Below are positions 18,331 through 26,222 of a stretch of 63,267 nt of DNA, in pieces (position 1 is the stretch's first letter; every line of letters begins with the position of its first letter). Source of the DNA: Verrucomicrobiota bacterium (GTDB lineage: Bacteria > Verrucomicrobiota > Verrucomicrobiia > Chthoniobacterales > UBA10450); the NCBI GenBank assembly GCA_003218475.1, contig QHNR01000044.1, positions 1 through 63,267 on the forward strand. Reading direction: 5' to 3'. Made by a program: the position numbers and the translations under genes. Below the pieces are notes generated by a model, which did no database searches, had not been told where the DNA came from, and worked only from the letters and a program-made list of their open reading frames with translations.

Positions 18331-18749
18331 TATGGAGTCGGCGACGCCGATTCGGCAGGAGGTTCGTGCAACCGATGATGACGCCAGCGACGATGTCGCT
18401 CTTCTATTTGCTGCAATTTTTGGCGTTGTTCGTCTGTGAGATTAACAGCCATCTGCCGGTGCGCGTCAGCGATGGTCTCATGAACGCGCCGGGCAGTTTC
18501 TCGTCGAATATCTCTCAGTTGCATCGCTGTTTTGTCGATGATCGGCGAAATTTTGGCGACTTGTTCTGGCGTCAGGTTGAGTTCGTCCCGAAGTCTTTCC
18601 TTCATTCGCGAGCCGATCAGTTGCGGATGGTGAAGGCGAAAGAAGTGATGCTGGGCATATACTCCACCAAAGAACGCGCCAGTGATTCCGCCGGCGACAA
18701 ACACGAGGATAAATCCCGCAATGAGTTTCCATTGCAACGCGCGGTTCAT
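18330..18749 (-). CDS. Spy/CpxP-like periplasmic LTxxQ protein, membrane-anchored
   Basis: 139 aa. An uncleaved-looking N-terminal helix (LIAGFILVFVAGGITGAFFGG) anchors a His-rich helical domain with two LTxxQ-type motifs, LNLTPEQVAKI and VNLTDEQRQKL. Such proteins are envelope-stress chaperones or metal sensors (Spy, CpxP, CnrX/ZraP relatives). It overlaps the upstream membrane gene by four bases (ATGA at 18746-18749), making it the third gene of a sigma / anti-sigma operon, an arrangement like CnrYXH in which an LTxxQ protein senses a periplasmic signal. The His-rich C-terminus (RHRRWRHHRLHE) might bind metal; that is inference. Confidence 0.85.
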   Translation of the reverse strand: MNRALQWKLIAGFILVFVAGGITGAFFGGVYAQHHFFRLHHPQLIGSRMKERLRDELNLTPEQVAKISPIIDKTAMQLRDIRRETARRVHETIADAHRQMAVNLTDEQRQKLQQIEERHRRWRHHRLHEPPAESASPTP

Positions 18750-19045
18750 TTCACAAACTCATCTTGGATCGCCGAATCTGCGATAGCGAATTCGTTCGTA
18801 AAAGATTCACTGATTTCGCGGTTTTGACTGGCTTCACGGATGGCTGCGATTGTAGATATGATAATCACCGCTGCCGACAACATAGCGACGCGCCGGACGA
18901 GCGACGTGACTCCATTCGTCCTCGGGGCAGCCGCGCGCCAGAGCGCCACCACACGCGTATCAAACCCAAGCGGCATCGTAGCCGCGGTCTCTTCGCGTGC
19001 CTGGGCCGCGGATCTCAGCAACCGATCGATTTTTTTGTCTTTCAT
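18746..19045 (-). CDS. small membrane protein, probable anti-sigma factor
   Basis: 99 aa. A charged cytoplasmic N-terminal part of about 50 residues (KKIDRLLRSAAQAREETAATMPLGFDTRV) is followed by one transmembrane helix (RRVAMLSAAVIIISTIAAI) and a short periplasmic tail. No zinc-type anti-sigma HxxxCxxC is seen. Its position, overlapping both the ECF sigma gene (19042-19045) and the LTxxQ gene (18746-18749) by four bases, is the main reason to call it an anti-sigma factor. That call is inference from layout and topology. Confidence 0.7.
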   Translation of the reverse strand: MKDKKIDRLLRSAAQAREETAATMPLGFDTRVVALWRAAAPRTNGVTSLVRRVAMLSAAVIIISTIAAIREASQNREISESFTNEFAIADSAIQDEFVK

Positions 19046-19623
19046 TGTTTCTCTTTTGCCGAAATTTTCGTCAGCTGTTGTTTCATTTTCTGCCTGGCTC
19101 GGAACGCGCGCACCTTAATCAGCGCTGCGCTCCAGCCGGTGATCTTACGGATTTCCTCAACCGAACGTCCCTGCAAGTATAGCAAATCAATCGCCAGCCG
19201 CTCGACCGGCTTCAGCGCAGCTAAAAGATGCTCTACCAGCTGACGCGATGCGAACCGCTGATCCGGCGCCAGCTCTTCGTCCGAGGTCGCCAGATTCTCG
19301 ATCGTCGCTTGCTCCTCAACACTCAAATCGGCATGACGAAGTTCAGGGCGCACTTTCTCCGACTCGATTTGGTTGAGGCAGGTGTTCACCGCGATGCGCG
19401 AGACCCAGTGCTCGAGCGGCACCTTGCCCGAATATTGCGCTAATTTTTGGAAAACTTTGATAAAAATCATTTGGCAAAGGTCCTCCTCTGCCGTTCGGCG
19501 CGGACGACGTGCCCGGACCACTTTTGCGACCAGCGGATAAAGCTGACGCACCAGCGCCCGAGCTGCTTCATCATCATGCTGAAGCGCAGCCTGAACCAGC
19601 GCGCCTGCGTCAGAATCATCCAT
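19042..19623 (-). CDS. ECF-type RNA polymerase sigma factor
   Basis: 193 aa. Region 2 lies around residues 25-95 (ALVRQLYPLVAKVV, then EEDLCQMIFIKVFQKLAQY, the core and -10 binding part) and region 4 around 125-185 (LKPVERLAIDLLYLQGRSVEEIRKITGWSAALIKVRAFRARQKM), a clear helix-turn-helix. It would direct RNA polymerase to a small stress regulon. The two downstream genes overlap it stepwise. A bipartite site TTGTAACC-N16-GGTCA lies 32 bases upstream of its start and recurs before the divergent Spy-like gene, so it probably regulates itself. Confidence 0.93.
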   Translation of the reverse strand: MDDSDAGALVQAALQHDDEAARALVRQLYPLVAKVVRARRPRRTAEEDLCQMIFIKVFQKLAQYSGKVPLEHWVSRIAVNTCLNQIESEKVRPELRHADLSVEEQATIENLATSDEELAPDQRFASRQLVEHLLAALKPVERLAIDLLYLQGRSVEEIRKITGWSAALIKVRAFRARQKMKQQLTKISAKEKQ

Positions 19624-19654
19624 GTGGTCGAGAACGCATCCACACCATTATCAG

Positions 19655-19683
19655 TGACCGGCGATGTGGTGTTGCGGTTACAA
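19655..19683 (-). promoter_or_regulatory. probable ECF promoter of the sigma operon
   Basis: On the minus strand TTGTAACC (19683-19676), 16 bases, then GGTCA (19659-19655), ending 31 bases from the sigma ATG. The same two boxes with exactly the same spacing lie at 20138-20166 on the plus strand. Inferred from this pair only. Confidence 0.6.
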
Positions 19684-19720
19684 GTTTCAGTTGCGCGCCC
19701 GAATCAGGCGGACGCTTCGT

Positions 19721-19753
19721 TGTCATTTCGAGCGAAGTCGAGAGATCTCTTGA
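19721..19753. repeat. left inverted repeat of the GIY-YIG element
   Basis: TGTCATTTCGAGCGAAGT, then CGAGAGATCTCTTG. It pairs with 20076-20110 (28 of about 33 positions by eye). The stop codon of the enclosed gene begins three bases after it. Confidence 0.85.
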
Positions 19754-19755
19754 AA

Positions 19756-20061
19756 TTATCTGTCCTGCAGCACGTCTGCACCCAAGTCGCGCCAACTGGG
19801 GTTCAACCTGTCAATCAGTGCGACTTTCTTGGCGCGGGACCGTTTTTTCAATTGGCTTTCTCGCGCGATTGCGTCGCGAACGTCTCGATACCACTCGTAA
19901 TATATGAGCTTTGTGCAGCGGTAGTCCGCGGCAAATCCACTACCGCTTCCTTCGCGGTGTTCCCAAATTCGCCGTGAGAGTCTGTTCGTCACTCCGATGT
20001 ACAGGACAAAATGGTTGCGGTTTGTCACAATATAGGTCCAAAAATTGTAATCGCGTCCCAT
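19756..20061 (-). CDS. GIY-YIG nuclease family protein
   Basis: 101 aa, the usual size of the stand-alone COG2827-type GIY-YIG proteins. The catalytic motif reads TYIV, then LYIGVTNRLSRRIWEHREG with the conserved Arg and His, and the later acidic residue in AIARESQLKK. GIY-YIG domains cut DNA in repair, restriction and homing enzymes. The gene is tightly bounded by an inverted repeat (19721-19753 and 20076-20110), and the same repeat occurs without a gene at 31170-31262 and 56687-56787. I infer a minimal mobile unit. It sits between the divergent promoters of the sigma operon and a Spy-like gene. Confidence 0.9.
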   Translation of the reverse strand: MGRDYNFWTYIVTNRNHFVLYIGVTNRLSRRIWEHREGSGSGFAADYRCTKLIYYEWYRDVRDAIARESQLKKRSRAKKVALIDRLNPSWRDLGADVLQDR

Positions 20062-20075
20062 GTCCGAGATTTTAA

Positions 20076-20110
20076 AGCGAGAGATTCCTCAACTTCGCTC
20101 GGAATGACAT
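20076..20110. repeat. right inverted repeat of the GIY-YIG element
   Basis: AGCGAGAGATTCCTC then AACTTCGCTCGGAATGACA, the inverse of 19721-19753. It ends 28 bases before the TTGTAACC box of the plus-strand promoter. Confidence 0.85.
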
Positions 20111-20137
20111 AAGGAAAATCGTTAACACCACAAAAAA

Positions 20138-20166
20138 TTGTAACCGGCCTGATCGCTAGCCGGTCA
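20138..20166 (+). promoter_or_regulatory. probable ECF promoter of the Spy-like gene
   Basis: TTGTAACC (20138-20145), 16 bases, GGTCA (20162-20166), 48 bases before the ATG at 20215. Identical boxes and spacing to the site upstream of the ECF sigma gene. Confidence 0.6.
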
Positions 20167-20214
20167 TCATCTTTGAAAGCGCGAAGAGCGCACAGCAAAC
20201 AACAAACATTAATT

Positions 20215-20595
20215 ATGAAACGAAATCTATTAACAGTTGTGGCCGCCGGTGCGATCGCACTTGGCGGCTTTGTGCTTGTGCAAGCACAACCTGGTTCCGG
20301 CGGCCATGGCGGCTGGCATGGCCACGCATTTGGTCTTCAGCGAATTACTGAGAAGCTGAACCTGACGTCGGATCAAGAGACTAAGGTTCAGCCAATCGTG
20401 GACGCGGCCAAACCGCAGATCGCCGCCATCCATCAGGAGGCGATGCAGAAAATGAAAACCGTGATGGACAGCACGCTATCGCAGATCCGTCCGCTACTAA
20501 ATCCGGATCAGCAGAAGAAGCTCGACGACATTCAGAAGGCGCATCAGGACATGATGAACGCCCATAAAGAGCTTCACAACGCGATGCAGCAATAA
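20215..20595 (+). CDS. secreted Spy/LTxxQ-like protein
   Basis: 126 aa from ATG at 20215, which starts a clean signal peptide (MKRNLLTVVAAGAIALGGFV, cleavage near AQA). The mature part has a Gly/His-rich start (GGHGGWHGHAFG), then a helical domain with LNLTSDQETKVQPIVD and LLNPDQQKKLDDI, the paired LTxxQ-type motifs. It is likely a periplasmic chaperone or metal-binding stress protein. It is transcribed divergently from the ECF operon and carries the same candidate promoter, so it is probably a member of that sigma factor's regulon. Upstream in-frame ATG at 20173 is less likely because it splits the signal peptide from the start. Confidence 0.87.
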   Translation: MKRNLLTVVAAGAIALGGFVLVQAQPGSGGHGGWHGHAFGLQRITEKLNLTSDQETKVQPIVDAAKPQIAAIHQEAMQKMKTVMDSTLSQIRPLLNPDQQKKLDDIQKAHQDMMNAHKELHNAMQQ

Positions 20596-20660
20596 CGATC
20601 CCAATTTTGGGAGCGATGGGAGAACGGCGGCGACCTGGAAACGGTCGCCGTCGTTTCTTC

Positions 20661-20774
20661 GTGACGCAGGCAATCCCGTCCGCCAGCGGACGGACTCGCT
20701 GCGGCGAGCCTGCGAGCAGTGGTAACGGTTTGCTGCGCGAGCGTTGAAGTCGCAGGCAGGATTGTCTGCGCCAC
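20661..20774. repeat. GACGCAGGCAATCCCGTC repeat, copy 3
   Basis: GTGACGCAGGCAATCC at the left and GCAGGCAGGATTGTCTGCGC at the right, enclosing a nested GTCCGCCAGCGGAC hairpin. Related to 17444-17548 and 18254-18330. Confidence 0.8.
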
Positions 20775-20781
20775 GTTTCCT

Positions 20782-20991
20782 TCAGCCTTGTTTCTTTCTC
20801 AAGGAAGACAAGACGAAGACGATGCCGAGCGCTGCCGCAATCGCGGCAGCAGTGAAGCCCACAGTCGAAATTTCAGCGCGGGACTGAAAACTTTCTTTGA
20901 GGTGTGCAGCAAGTCCGATCAGAAAGAAAAGAAATCCCACGCAGATCAGTATCAAGCCGATCGCTTTTTGGTCATCGGTAGAAATCCTCAT
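20782..20991 (-). CDS. small two-helix membrane protein (DUF3185-like)
   Basis: 69 aa from ATG at 20991 (MRISTDDQKAIGLILICVG). Two transmembrane helices: GLILICVGFLFFLIGLAAHL and TVGFTAAAIAAALGIVFVLSS, separated by a short polar loop and closed by a basic tail. The layout resembles the DUF3185 family of unknown function. The longer reading to 21027 passes through a GC-rich repeat and is not preferred. No partner genes. Confidence 0.65.
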   Translation of the reverse strand: MRISTDDQKAIGLILICVGFLFFLIGLAAHLKESFQSRAEISTVGFTAAAIAAALGIVFVLSSLRKKQG

Positions 20992-21103
20992 TCGCGGTGA
21001 GCCTGCCTGCAACGTTGTGCGCAGCACTGCGGGCAGGCAATCAAATACAATCCGACACTAAAATTCAAGTGCACTCTGTGAATGGAAGGCGCTAATATGG
21101 CTG

Positions 21104-22840
21104 GTGCGCTGGATTAAGCCACTGAGTTTTGCACTGCTGGCTCTGTTAGCTGGTCTTCGGCTCGACGCCCAGATCGATCGCATCACCGGAAAGAATTTCG
21201 CCACGCGATCGGAGGTTCTAGCGCGCCATGGCATCGTCTGCACAAGCGTGCCGGCGGCAACAGAGGTGGGGATCGACATCCTTAAACGCGGTGGCAGCGC
21301 AGTAGACGCGGCAATCGCCGCAAACGCAACCCTTGGCTTAATGGAGCCGGTCTCCAACGGAATTGGCGGCGACCTCTTCGCAATCGTTTACAGCGCGAAA
21401 GAAAACAAACTTTACGGAATCAATGGGAGCGGACGTTCTCCAGCCGATCTGAGCTACGATCAGATGAAGGCTGAGCTGGCAAAAATGCATCGTGAGACAA
21501 TTCCACCGACAGGCATGTTGCCGATCAGCGTGCCGGGCACAGTGGACGCCTGGGCCGAGCTCCACAAAAGATTCGGGAAACTCAAACTGAGTGATGATCT
21601 GGCGCCTGCGATTCGATATGCCGAAGAGGGTTTTCCGGTGACGGAATTGATTGCCTATTATTGGGCGTTTGGTCCGCGCCTGTATAAAGGATTGCCCGGC
21701 GCTTTTCTCGAAACTTACACGCTCGACGGCAAGGGCCGCACTCCTCGCAAGGGCGATATTTTCAAAAATCCGGATCTCGCGAAAACTTTGCGACTAATCG
21801 GTGAAAAGCGTCGCGACGTTTTTTACAAAGGAGAAATCGCAGACAAGATCGACAATTTCATGCGGGCCAATGGCGGCTTCCTGCGAAAAGCAGATTTCGA
21901 GAAGAATACATCGGCTTGGATCGACCCGGTCTCGACAAGTTATCGTGGCTACGACGTCTTCGAGCTTCCACCAAACGGTCAGGGCATCGCGGCACTGCAA
22001 ATATTAAACATTCTGGAAAGATTCGATCTCCACGCAATGGGGCGCAATTCACCCGAGACGCTGCACACGATGGTCGAAGCGAAGAAAATTGCGTGGGCTG
22101 ATCGGGCAAAGTTTTACGCTGATCCCGCCTTTGCAAAAATTCCTCTCGCTGGGCTTCTTTCGAAAAAATACGCAGCAGAGCGTCGCAAACTGATTGACCC
22201 GAATCACGCGGCCAAACAGGTCGACGCTGGCAATCCGGCGCTCGATCAAGGGGACACGATTTACATGTGCACGGCTGATGACGAAGGCAACATGGTATCC
22301 CTCATTCAAAGCAATTATCGCGGGATGGGCAGCGGGATCGTAGTGCCCGGCCTCGGCTTCATGTTTCAGGATCGCGGTGAACTTTTTTCGATGGATCCGA
22401 CTCACGCGAATGTCTACGCGCCGGGCAAACGCCCGTTTCACACCATCATTCCCGGCTTCGTTATGAAAGACGGTAAACCGTGGGAAGCATTTGGCGTCAT
22501 GGGCGGCGGCATGCAACCGCAGGGTCATGTACAAGTGCTCACGAACCAGATCGATTTTGGTTTGAACGTGCAGGAAGCCGGGGACGCTTCGCGCTGGCAG
22601 CATGAGGGCGACAACGAACCCACCGGAGAAAAGATGACCGGGTCAGGTGGCTACGTTGAAGTCGAGAGCGGTATTCCGTACGAGACGGTGCGGGAACTGC
22701 GCAAAAAAGGTCATGACGTGCGTTTTGATGTCGGCGGCTACGGCGGTTACCAAGCCATCAAAGTGGAAATGCACGACGGTCAGCGGGTGTACGTAGGCGC
22801 CAGCGAATCGCGGAAAGACGGAATGGCGGCCGGATATTGA
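21104..22840 (+). CDS. ggt: gamma-glutamyltransferase
   Basis: 578 aa, usual GGT proenzyme length. The start is GTG at 21104; in-frame TAA at 21059 rules out a much longer form, and no in-frame ATG precedes the signal peptide (IKPLSFALLALLAGLRLDAQ). N-terminal MEPVSNGIGGDLFAIVY and NGSGRSP bind the glutamyl group. The autoprocessing nucleophile is Thr385 in QGDTIYMCTADDEGNMVS, and the late MGGGMQPQGHVQ is the oxyanion region. The exported enzyme breaks gamma-glutamyl bonds, as in glutathione. Confidence 0.95.
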   Translation: MRWIKPLSFALLALLAGLRLDAQIDRITGKNFATRSEVLARHGIVCTSVPAATEVGIDILKRGGSAVDAAIAANATLGLMEPVSNGIGGDLFAIVYSAKENKLYGINGSGRSPADLSYDQMKAELAKMHRETIPPTGMLPISVPGTVDAWAELHKRFGKLKLSDDLAPAIRYAEEGFPVTELIAYYWAFGPRLYKGLPGAFLETYTLDGKGRTPRKGDIFKNPDLAKTLRLIGEKRRDVFYKGEIADKIDNFMRANGGFLRKADFEKNTSAWIDPVSTSYRGYDVFELPPNGQGIAALQILNILERFDLHAMGRNSPETLHTMVEAKKIAWADRAKFYADPAFAKIPLAGLLSKKYAAERRKLIDPNHAAKQVDAGNPALDQGDTIYMCTADDEGNMVSLIQSNYRGMGSGIVVPGLGFMFQDRGELFSMDPTHANVYAPGKRPFHTIIPGFVMKDGKPWEAFGVMGGGMQPQGHVQVLTNQIDFGLNVQEAGDASRWQHEGDNEPTGEKMTGSGGYVEVESGIPYETVRELRKKGHDVRFDVGGYGGYQAIKVEMHDGQRVYVGASESRKDGMAAGY

Positions 22841-22875
22841 CGGCGCGCGTCTGACACAGACGCCCTACAATAGTC

Positions 22876-23478
22876 TTAATTTCTCGGCAGCTTGAGATCC
22901 GCGAGCTTTTCTTCCGCGCGGCTGACGTCGGATTCGTTTGCCGCGCCGAGCTTAAGAAGTTTTTGCTGACGACGCAGGTTCGCTTCCGCGGCTTCAAGTT
23001 CTGCGCGCTCGCGCTTCGCCGTGGCGATTTGGGCGGCTTCGGTTAATTGCGCCAGAGTTGCTCGCGCGTTTGCAAGGTCATCTTTCGCGTTTTCACCAAA
23101 TGCGACGCGTGACTCCAGCTCGGCAACTTCTCCTTTGTAAAGAGCAAGTCGGGCGTCTGCGAGCTTGCATTCGTATTGAACAACTCTTAACAGCCGCTGT
23201 TCCATTTCGACTCTCGAAAGCACACCGATGTTGCAAAGACGTTCCGCGCCTCCGGCATTTTGTCTTGCTTGCTCGAATCTTTTTTCGAGACGCGCGACAT
23301 CGGCGTCCGGTGCGGGTGTCGCAGCTGGCAGAAAATTTGAAAGGTTTTGCTTTAGGATCGGCGGCTCAACGTCAAACGAATCGGGTTCTTCAGATTTGTT
23401 GCGCCTCGATTGATCCCCAGCCGCTGCCAGCATGACGGTAGCGAGAAACGCGGCCGGCAAAGCAAACCCGCGGATCAT
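22876..23478 (-). CDS. hypothetical exported coiled-coil protein
   Basis: 200 aa with a signal peptide (ALPAAFLATVMLAAAG). Residues 60-195 are almost wholly helical, with heptad-like stretches (ADVARLEKRFEQARQNAGGAERL, then QRLLRVVQYECKLADARLALYKGEVAELE and AKRERAELEAAEANLRRQQKLLKLGAANESDVSRAEEKL). The pattern, including GxxSRVEMEQ and GAANESDVSRA, resembles the helical hairpins of TolC-type or membrane-fusion proteins, but no barrel or lipoyl part exists. Function unknown; it might be a periplasmic spacer. Confidence 0.65.
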   Translation of the reverse strand: MIRGFALPAAFLATVMLAAAGDQSRRNKSEEPDSFDVEPPILKQNLSNFLPAATPAPDADVARLEKRFEQARQNAGGAERLCNIGVLSRVEMEQRLLRVVQYECKLADARLALYKGEVAELESRVAFGENAKDDLANARATLAQLTEAAQIATAKRERAELEAAEANLRRQQKLLKLGAANESDVSRAEEKLADLKLPRN

Positions 23479-23774
23479 ACCAAGAGTTTATCACAAGATT
23501 CTGCGCTAAGGAAAATTCCTGATTTTTTTCTTTCATCCGGCGCTCGCCCTTTATACAAGAGGGCCCCGGAGGAGTTTATCTGTCCGGTTAATCGTCTAAT
23601 TCTGCGCTGCCCGCAGCAGCTTCGCGTAGCGATGCGGCGTGGTTCGGCATCGTTGTTTTGGCATTGATTGTTCCGGCGGCATCGGCCGCCGCGTGGTTTT
23701 GACGCAAGACATCCAATCGGGCTCTAGTGATAGTGGCGAAACAAAAGCCCAAACGTCTGATAGTTCAACATTCT
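23479..23774. other. intergenic stretch with a decayed GC palindrome
   Basis: About 300 bases without a credible gene. It contains GCTGCCCGCAGCAGCTTCGC followed by GATGCGG (23609-23640), the left half of the element seen complete inside the sulfatase at 56205-56263, and a CGGCGGCATCGGCCGCCG hairpin. Confidence 0.5.
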
Positions 23775-26222
23775 ATGCGAATCATCCGTTGGAGTAGTCC
23801 AATAGTCTTTACGCTACTGGCGTTCTCCTTTGTAACCGCACAGGAAAAACCTCATGTCACTTCCGAGCAGGTAACTCGAGCTATTCAAGAACTCGAAAAA
23901 CTCGCACAAAAGCAAATTCAGGAAAATGCGCTGCCGGGGTTGGCGATCGCGGTCGTTTTTCAAGACAAGGCGGTGTACGCGAAAGGATTTGGGGTTCGCG
24001 ATATGAGCGCGAAAAATCCGGTGGATGCGGACACTGTGTTTCAACTCGCATCGCTGTCCAAACCAATTGGCTCGACGGTGGTTGCAGAGCTGGTCAGTGA
24101 AGGAAAAATCACCTGGGACTCAAAACTGAGCGTCCTCGATCCCACATTTGCGATGTTTGATCCGTGGGTCACGCGCGAAATCACGATCCGAGACATGTAC
24201 GCGCATCGCAGCGGCTTGCCGGAGCATGCGGGCGATTTGCTGGAAGATCTCGGTTTTACGCGCGCGAAAATTCTGCATCGCCTGCGCTATCAACACCCGA
24301 GCAGCAGTTTTCGTTCACATTATGCGTACACGAATTTTGGCATGACCGAGGGGGCCATTGCTGCAGCAAAAGCGTACAACGTCGAATGGGAAAACGCCTC
24401 CGAACAAAAATTGTACCGCCCGCTGGGCATGAGCTCGACCAGCTCGCGTTATGCGGATTTCATGGCGCGCAGGAACAAAGCGCTGGGGCATGTGCTGGTA
24501 GATGGTAAATGGACGCAAAAGTTCAAACGCGATCCAGATGCGCAATCGCCAACGGGCGGTGTGAGTTCTTCTGCAAACGACCTGACGAAGTGGCTGCAGT
24601 TGCAACTCGCGAACGGCAAATTTGAAGGCAAACAAATCGTCGATGAAAAGGCGCTGGCCGAAACGCATCACCCCCAGATGCTCACCGGCTTTAATCCCTT
24701 CACGCAACTACCGACTTTCTACGGTTTGGGATGGAACGTTGGCTACGATCAGGAAGGTCGATTGCGCTTAAATCACTCCGGCGCGTTTGACCTGGGCGCC
24801 GCGACTTATGTAAATCTGGTGCCAGGCGAGCAACTGGGCATCGTGGTGCTGACGAATGCGCATCCCCTCGGCATAGCGGAAGCACTCGGAATGACCTTTG
24901 TGGATATCGCAGTGTATGGCAAACCCACTCAAGATTGGTTTCCGCTGTTTAAACAGGTGTATTCCAACCCGGCAACGATTGGGACGGTGCTAGGGTTCGA
25001 TTATTCCAAACCACCGGCATCGGCGACACCCGCGCTGAAAAACAGCGCCTACGCTGGGAAATATACGAACGATTACTTTGGCGATATCTCCATCGTCGAA
25101 AAAGACAGCGGATTAGCAATCGTGCAGGGTCCAAAAAATAAGACGTTCCCGATGAAGCATTATGATCGGGATACGTTCACTTATGAGACAGAGGGCGAAA
25201 ACGCTGTCGGCAGAAGCGGCATTACCTTTACCGTCGGCCCCGATGGGAAAGCGACACAGGTTGTCGTGGAGAATCTCAATGTGCGCGGTGAAGGAACTTT
25301 CAGGCGCGAGTCAGCGCCACAAGTTGCACCGCAGAGCAGCGCTCCACTCCCTGCAACCGGTGATTTTGCCGGTCTGGCCGAGATCGGTGATGGGCGGAAG
25401 ATGTACCTCGAGTGCCGCGGCTCGGGCAGCCCGACTGTGATTCTCGAGTCTGGGTACCGGAATGATGCCGCGATCTGGAGCACTCCGCTTGAGCCTGGAA
25501 TGACGACTGTGTTTCCACAGGTTGCCAGGTTTACCCGGGTTTGTGCTTATGATCGCCCGGGAACTTTTCTTGACGCGAATCATTTGAGCCGGAGCACCGC
25601 GGTCCCTATGCCGCGCACCGCGCGCGACCTCGTTTCCGATCTTCATGCGTTACTCCACGCGGCGCATGTTCCAGGACCATATGTCTTCGCGGCGCATTCC
25701 TTTGGTGGCATTTTTGCCCGCTTATACGCCAGCACTTACCCGGATGAGGTTGTCGGAATGGTTCTGGTTGATGCGCTGTCCGAAAAGGTGAAGTCCGGTC
25801 TAACATCCAAACAGTGGAAGTTGTATATGAACTTTGGATTTACCAAGCCGCCGCCCGGACTCGAAAAATATAAAGACATCGAGACACTCGACGTAAATGC
25901 CAGCTTAGATCAGATCGAAAAAGCCGCTACCGCACAACCGCTCCGTCCGATTCCTCTTTTTGTTCTGACGCAAGGCCAACCGTTCGACCTCAGTCCATGG
26001 CAGCCGTTGCCCGCTGATTTTCCTGCAGCGTTAAACAGAGCATGGCACGCGGGACAGGACGGGCTTGCGACACTTGCAGCAAATGCCAAACATAGAATCG
26101 CCACAAAAAGCGCGCACTATATTCAAGTTCAGGAGCCGCAACTGGTGATTGACGCAATCAAACAAGTTGTCGATGCCGTCCGCAATCCATCGGCATGGAC
26201 GGCGTCGGCCACGCGAAATTGA
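23775..26222 (+). CDS. fusion: class C beta-lactamase-like serine hydrolase + alpha/beta hydrolase
   Basis: 815 aa from ATG at 23775, which opens a signal peptide (RWSSPIVFTLLAFSFVTAQ). Residues about 30-400 form a penicillin-binding/beta-lactamase-like domain: SxxK in LASLSKPIGS, the YxN motif as YAYTNFG, and HSG near 350. A short DUF3471-like beta domain follows (AYAGKYTNDYFGDISIVEK, near 430). Residues about 530-815 are an alpha/beta hydrolase with nucleophile elbow AAHSFGG and late His in SAHYIQVQEP. Both active sites look intact. The next gene starts at its stop (TGATG). The substrate could be a peptide or ester outside the cell; not known. Confidence 0.88.
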   Translation: MRIIRWSSPIVFTLLAFSFVTAQEKPHVTSEQVTRAIQELEKLAQKQIQENALPGLAIAVVFQDKAVYAKGFGVRDMSAKNPVDADTVFQLASLSKPIGSTVVAELVSEGKITWDSKLSVLDPTFAMFDPWVTREITIRDMYAHRSGLPEHAGDLLEDLGFTRAKILHRLRYQHPSSSFRSHYAYTNFGMTEGAIAAAKAYNVEWENASEQKLYRPLGMSSTSSRYADFMARRNKALGHVLVDGKWTQKFKRDPDAQSPTGGVSSSANDLTKWLQLQLANGKFEGKQIVDEKALAETHHPQMLTGFNPFTQLPTFYGLGWNVGYDQEGRLRLNHSGAFDLGAATYVNLVPGEQLGIVVLTNAHPLGIAEALGMTFVDIAVYGKPTQDWFPLFKQVYSNPATIGTVLGFDYSKPPASATPALKNSAYAGKYTNDYFGDISIVEKDSGLAIVQGPKNKTFPMKHYDRDTFTYETEGENAVGRSGITFTVGPDGKATQVVVENLNVRGEGTFRRESAPQVAPQSSAPLPATGDFAGLAEIGDGRKMYLECRGSGSPTVILESGYRNDAAIWSTPLEPGMTTVFPQVARFTRVCAYDRPGTFLDANHLSRSTAVPMPRTARDLVSDLHALLHAAHVPGPYVFAAHSFGGIFARLYASTYPDEVVGMVLVDALSEKVKSGLTSKQWKLYMNFGFTKPPPGLEKYKDIETLDVNASLDQIEKAATAQPLRPIPLFVLTQGQPFDLSPWQPLPADFPAALNRAWHAGQDGLATLAANAKHRIATKSAHYIQVQEPQLVIDAIKQVVDAVRNPSAWTASATRN

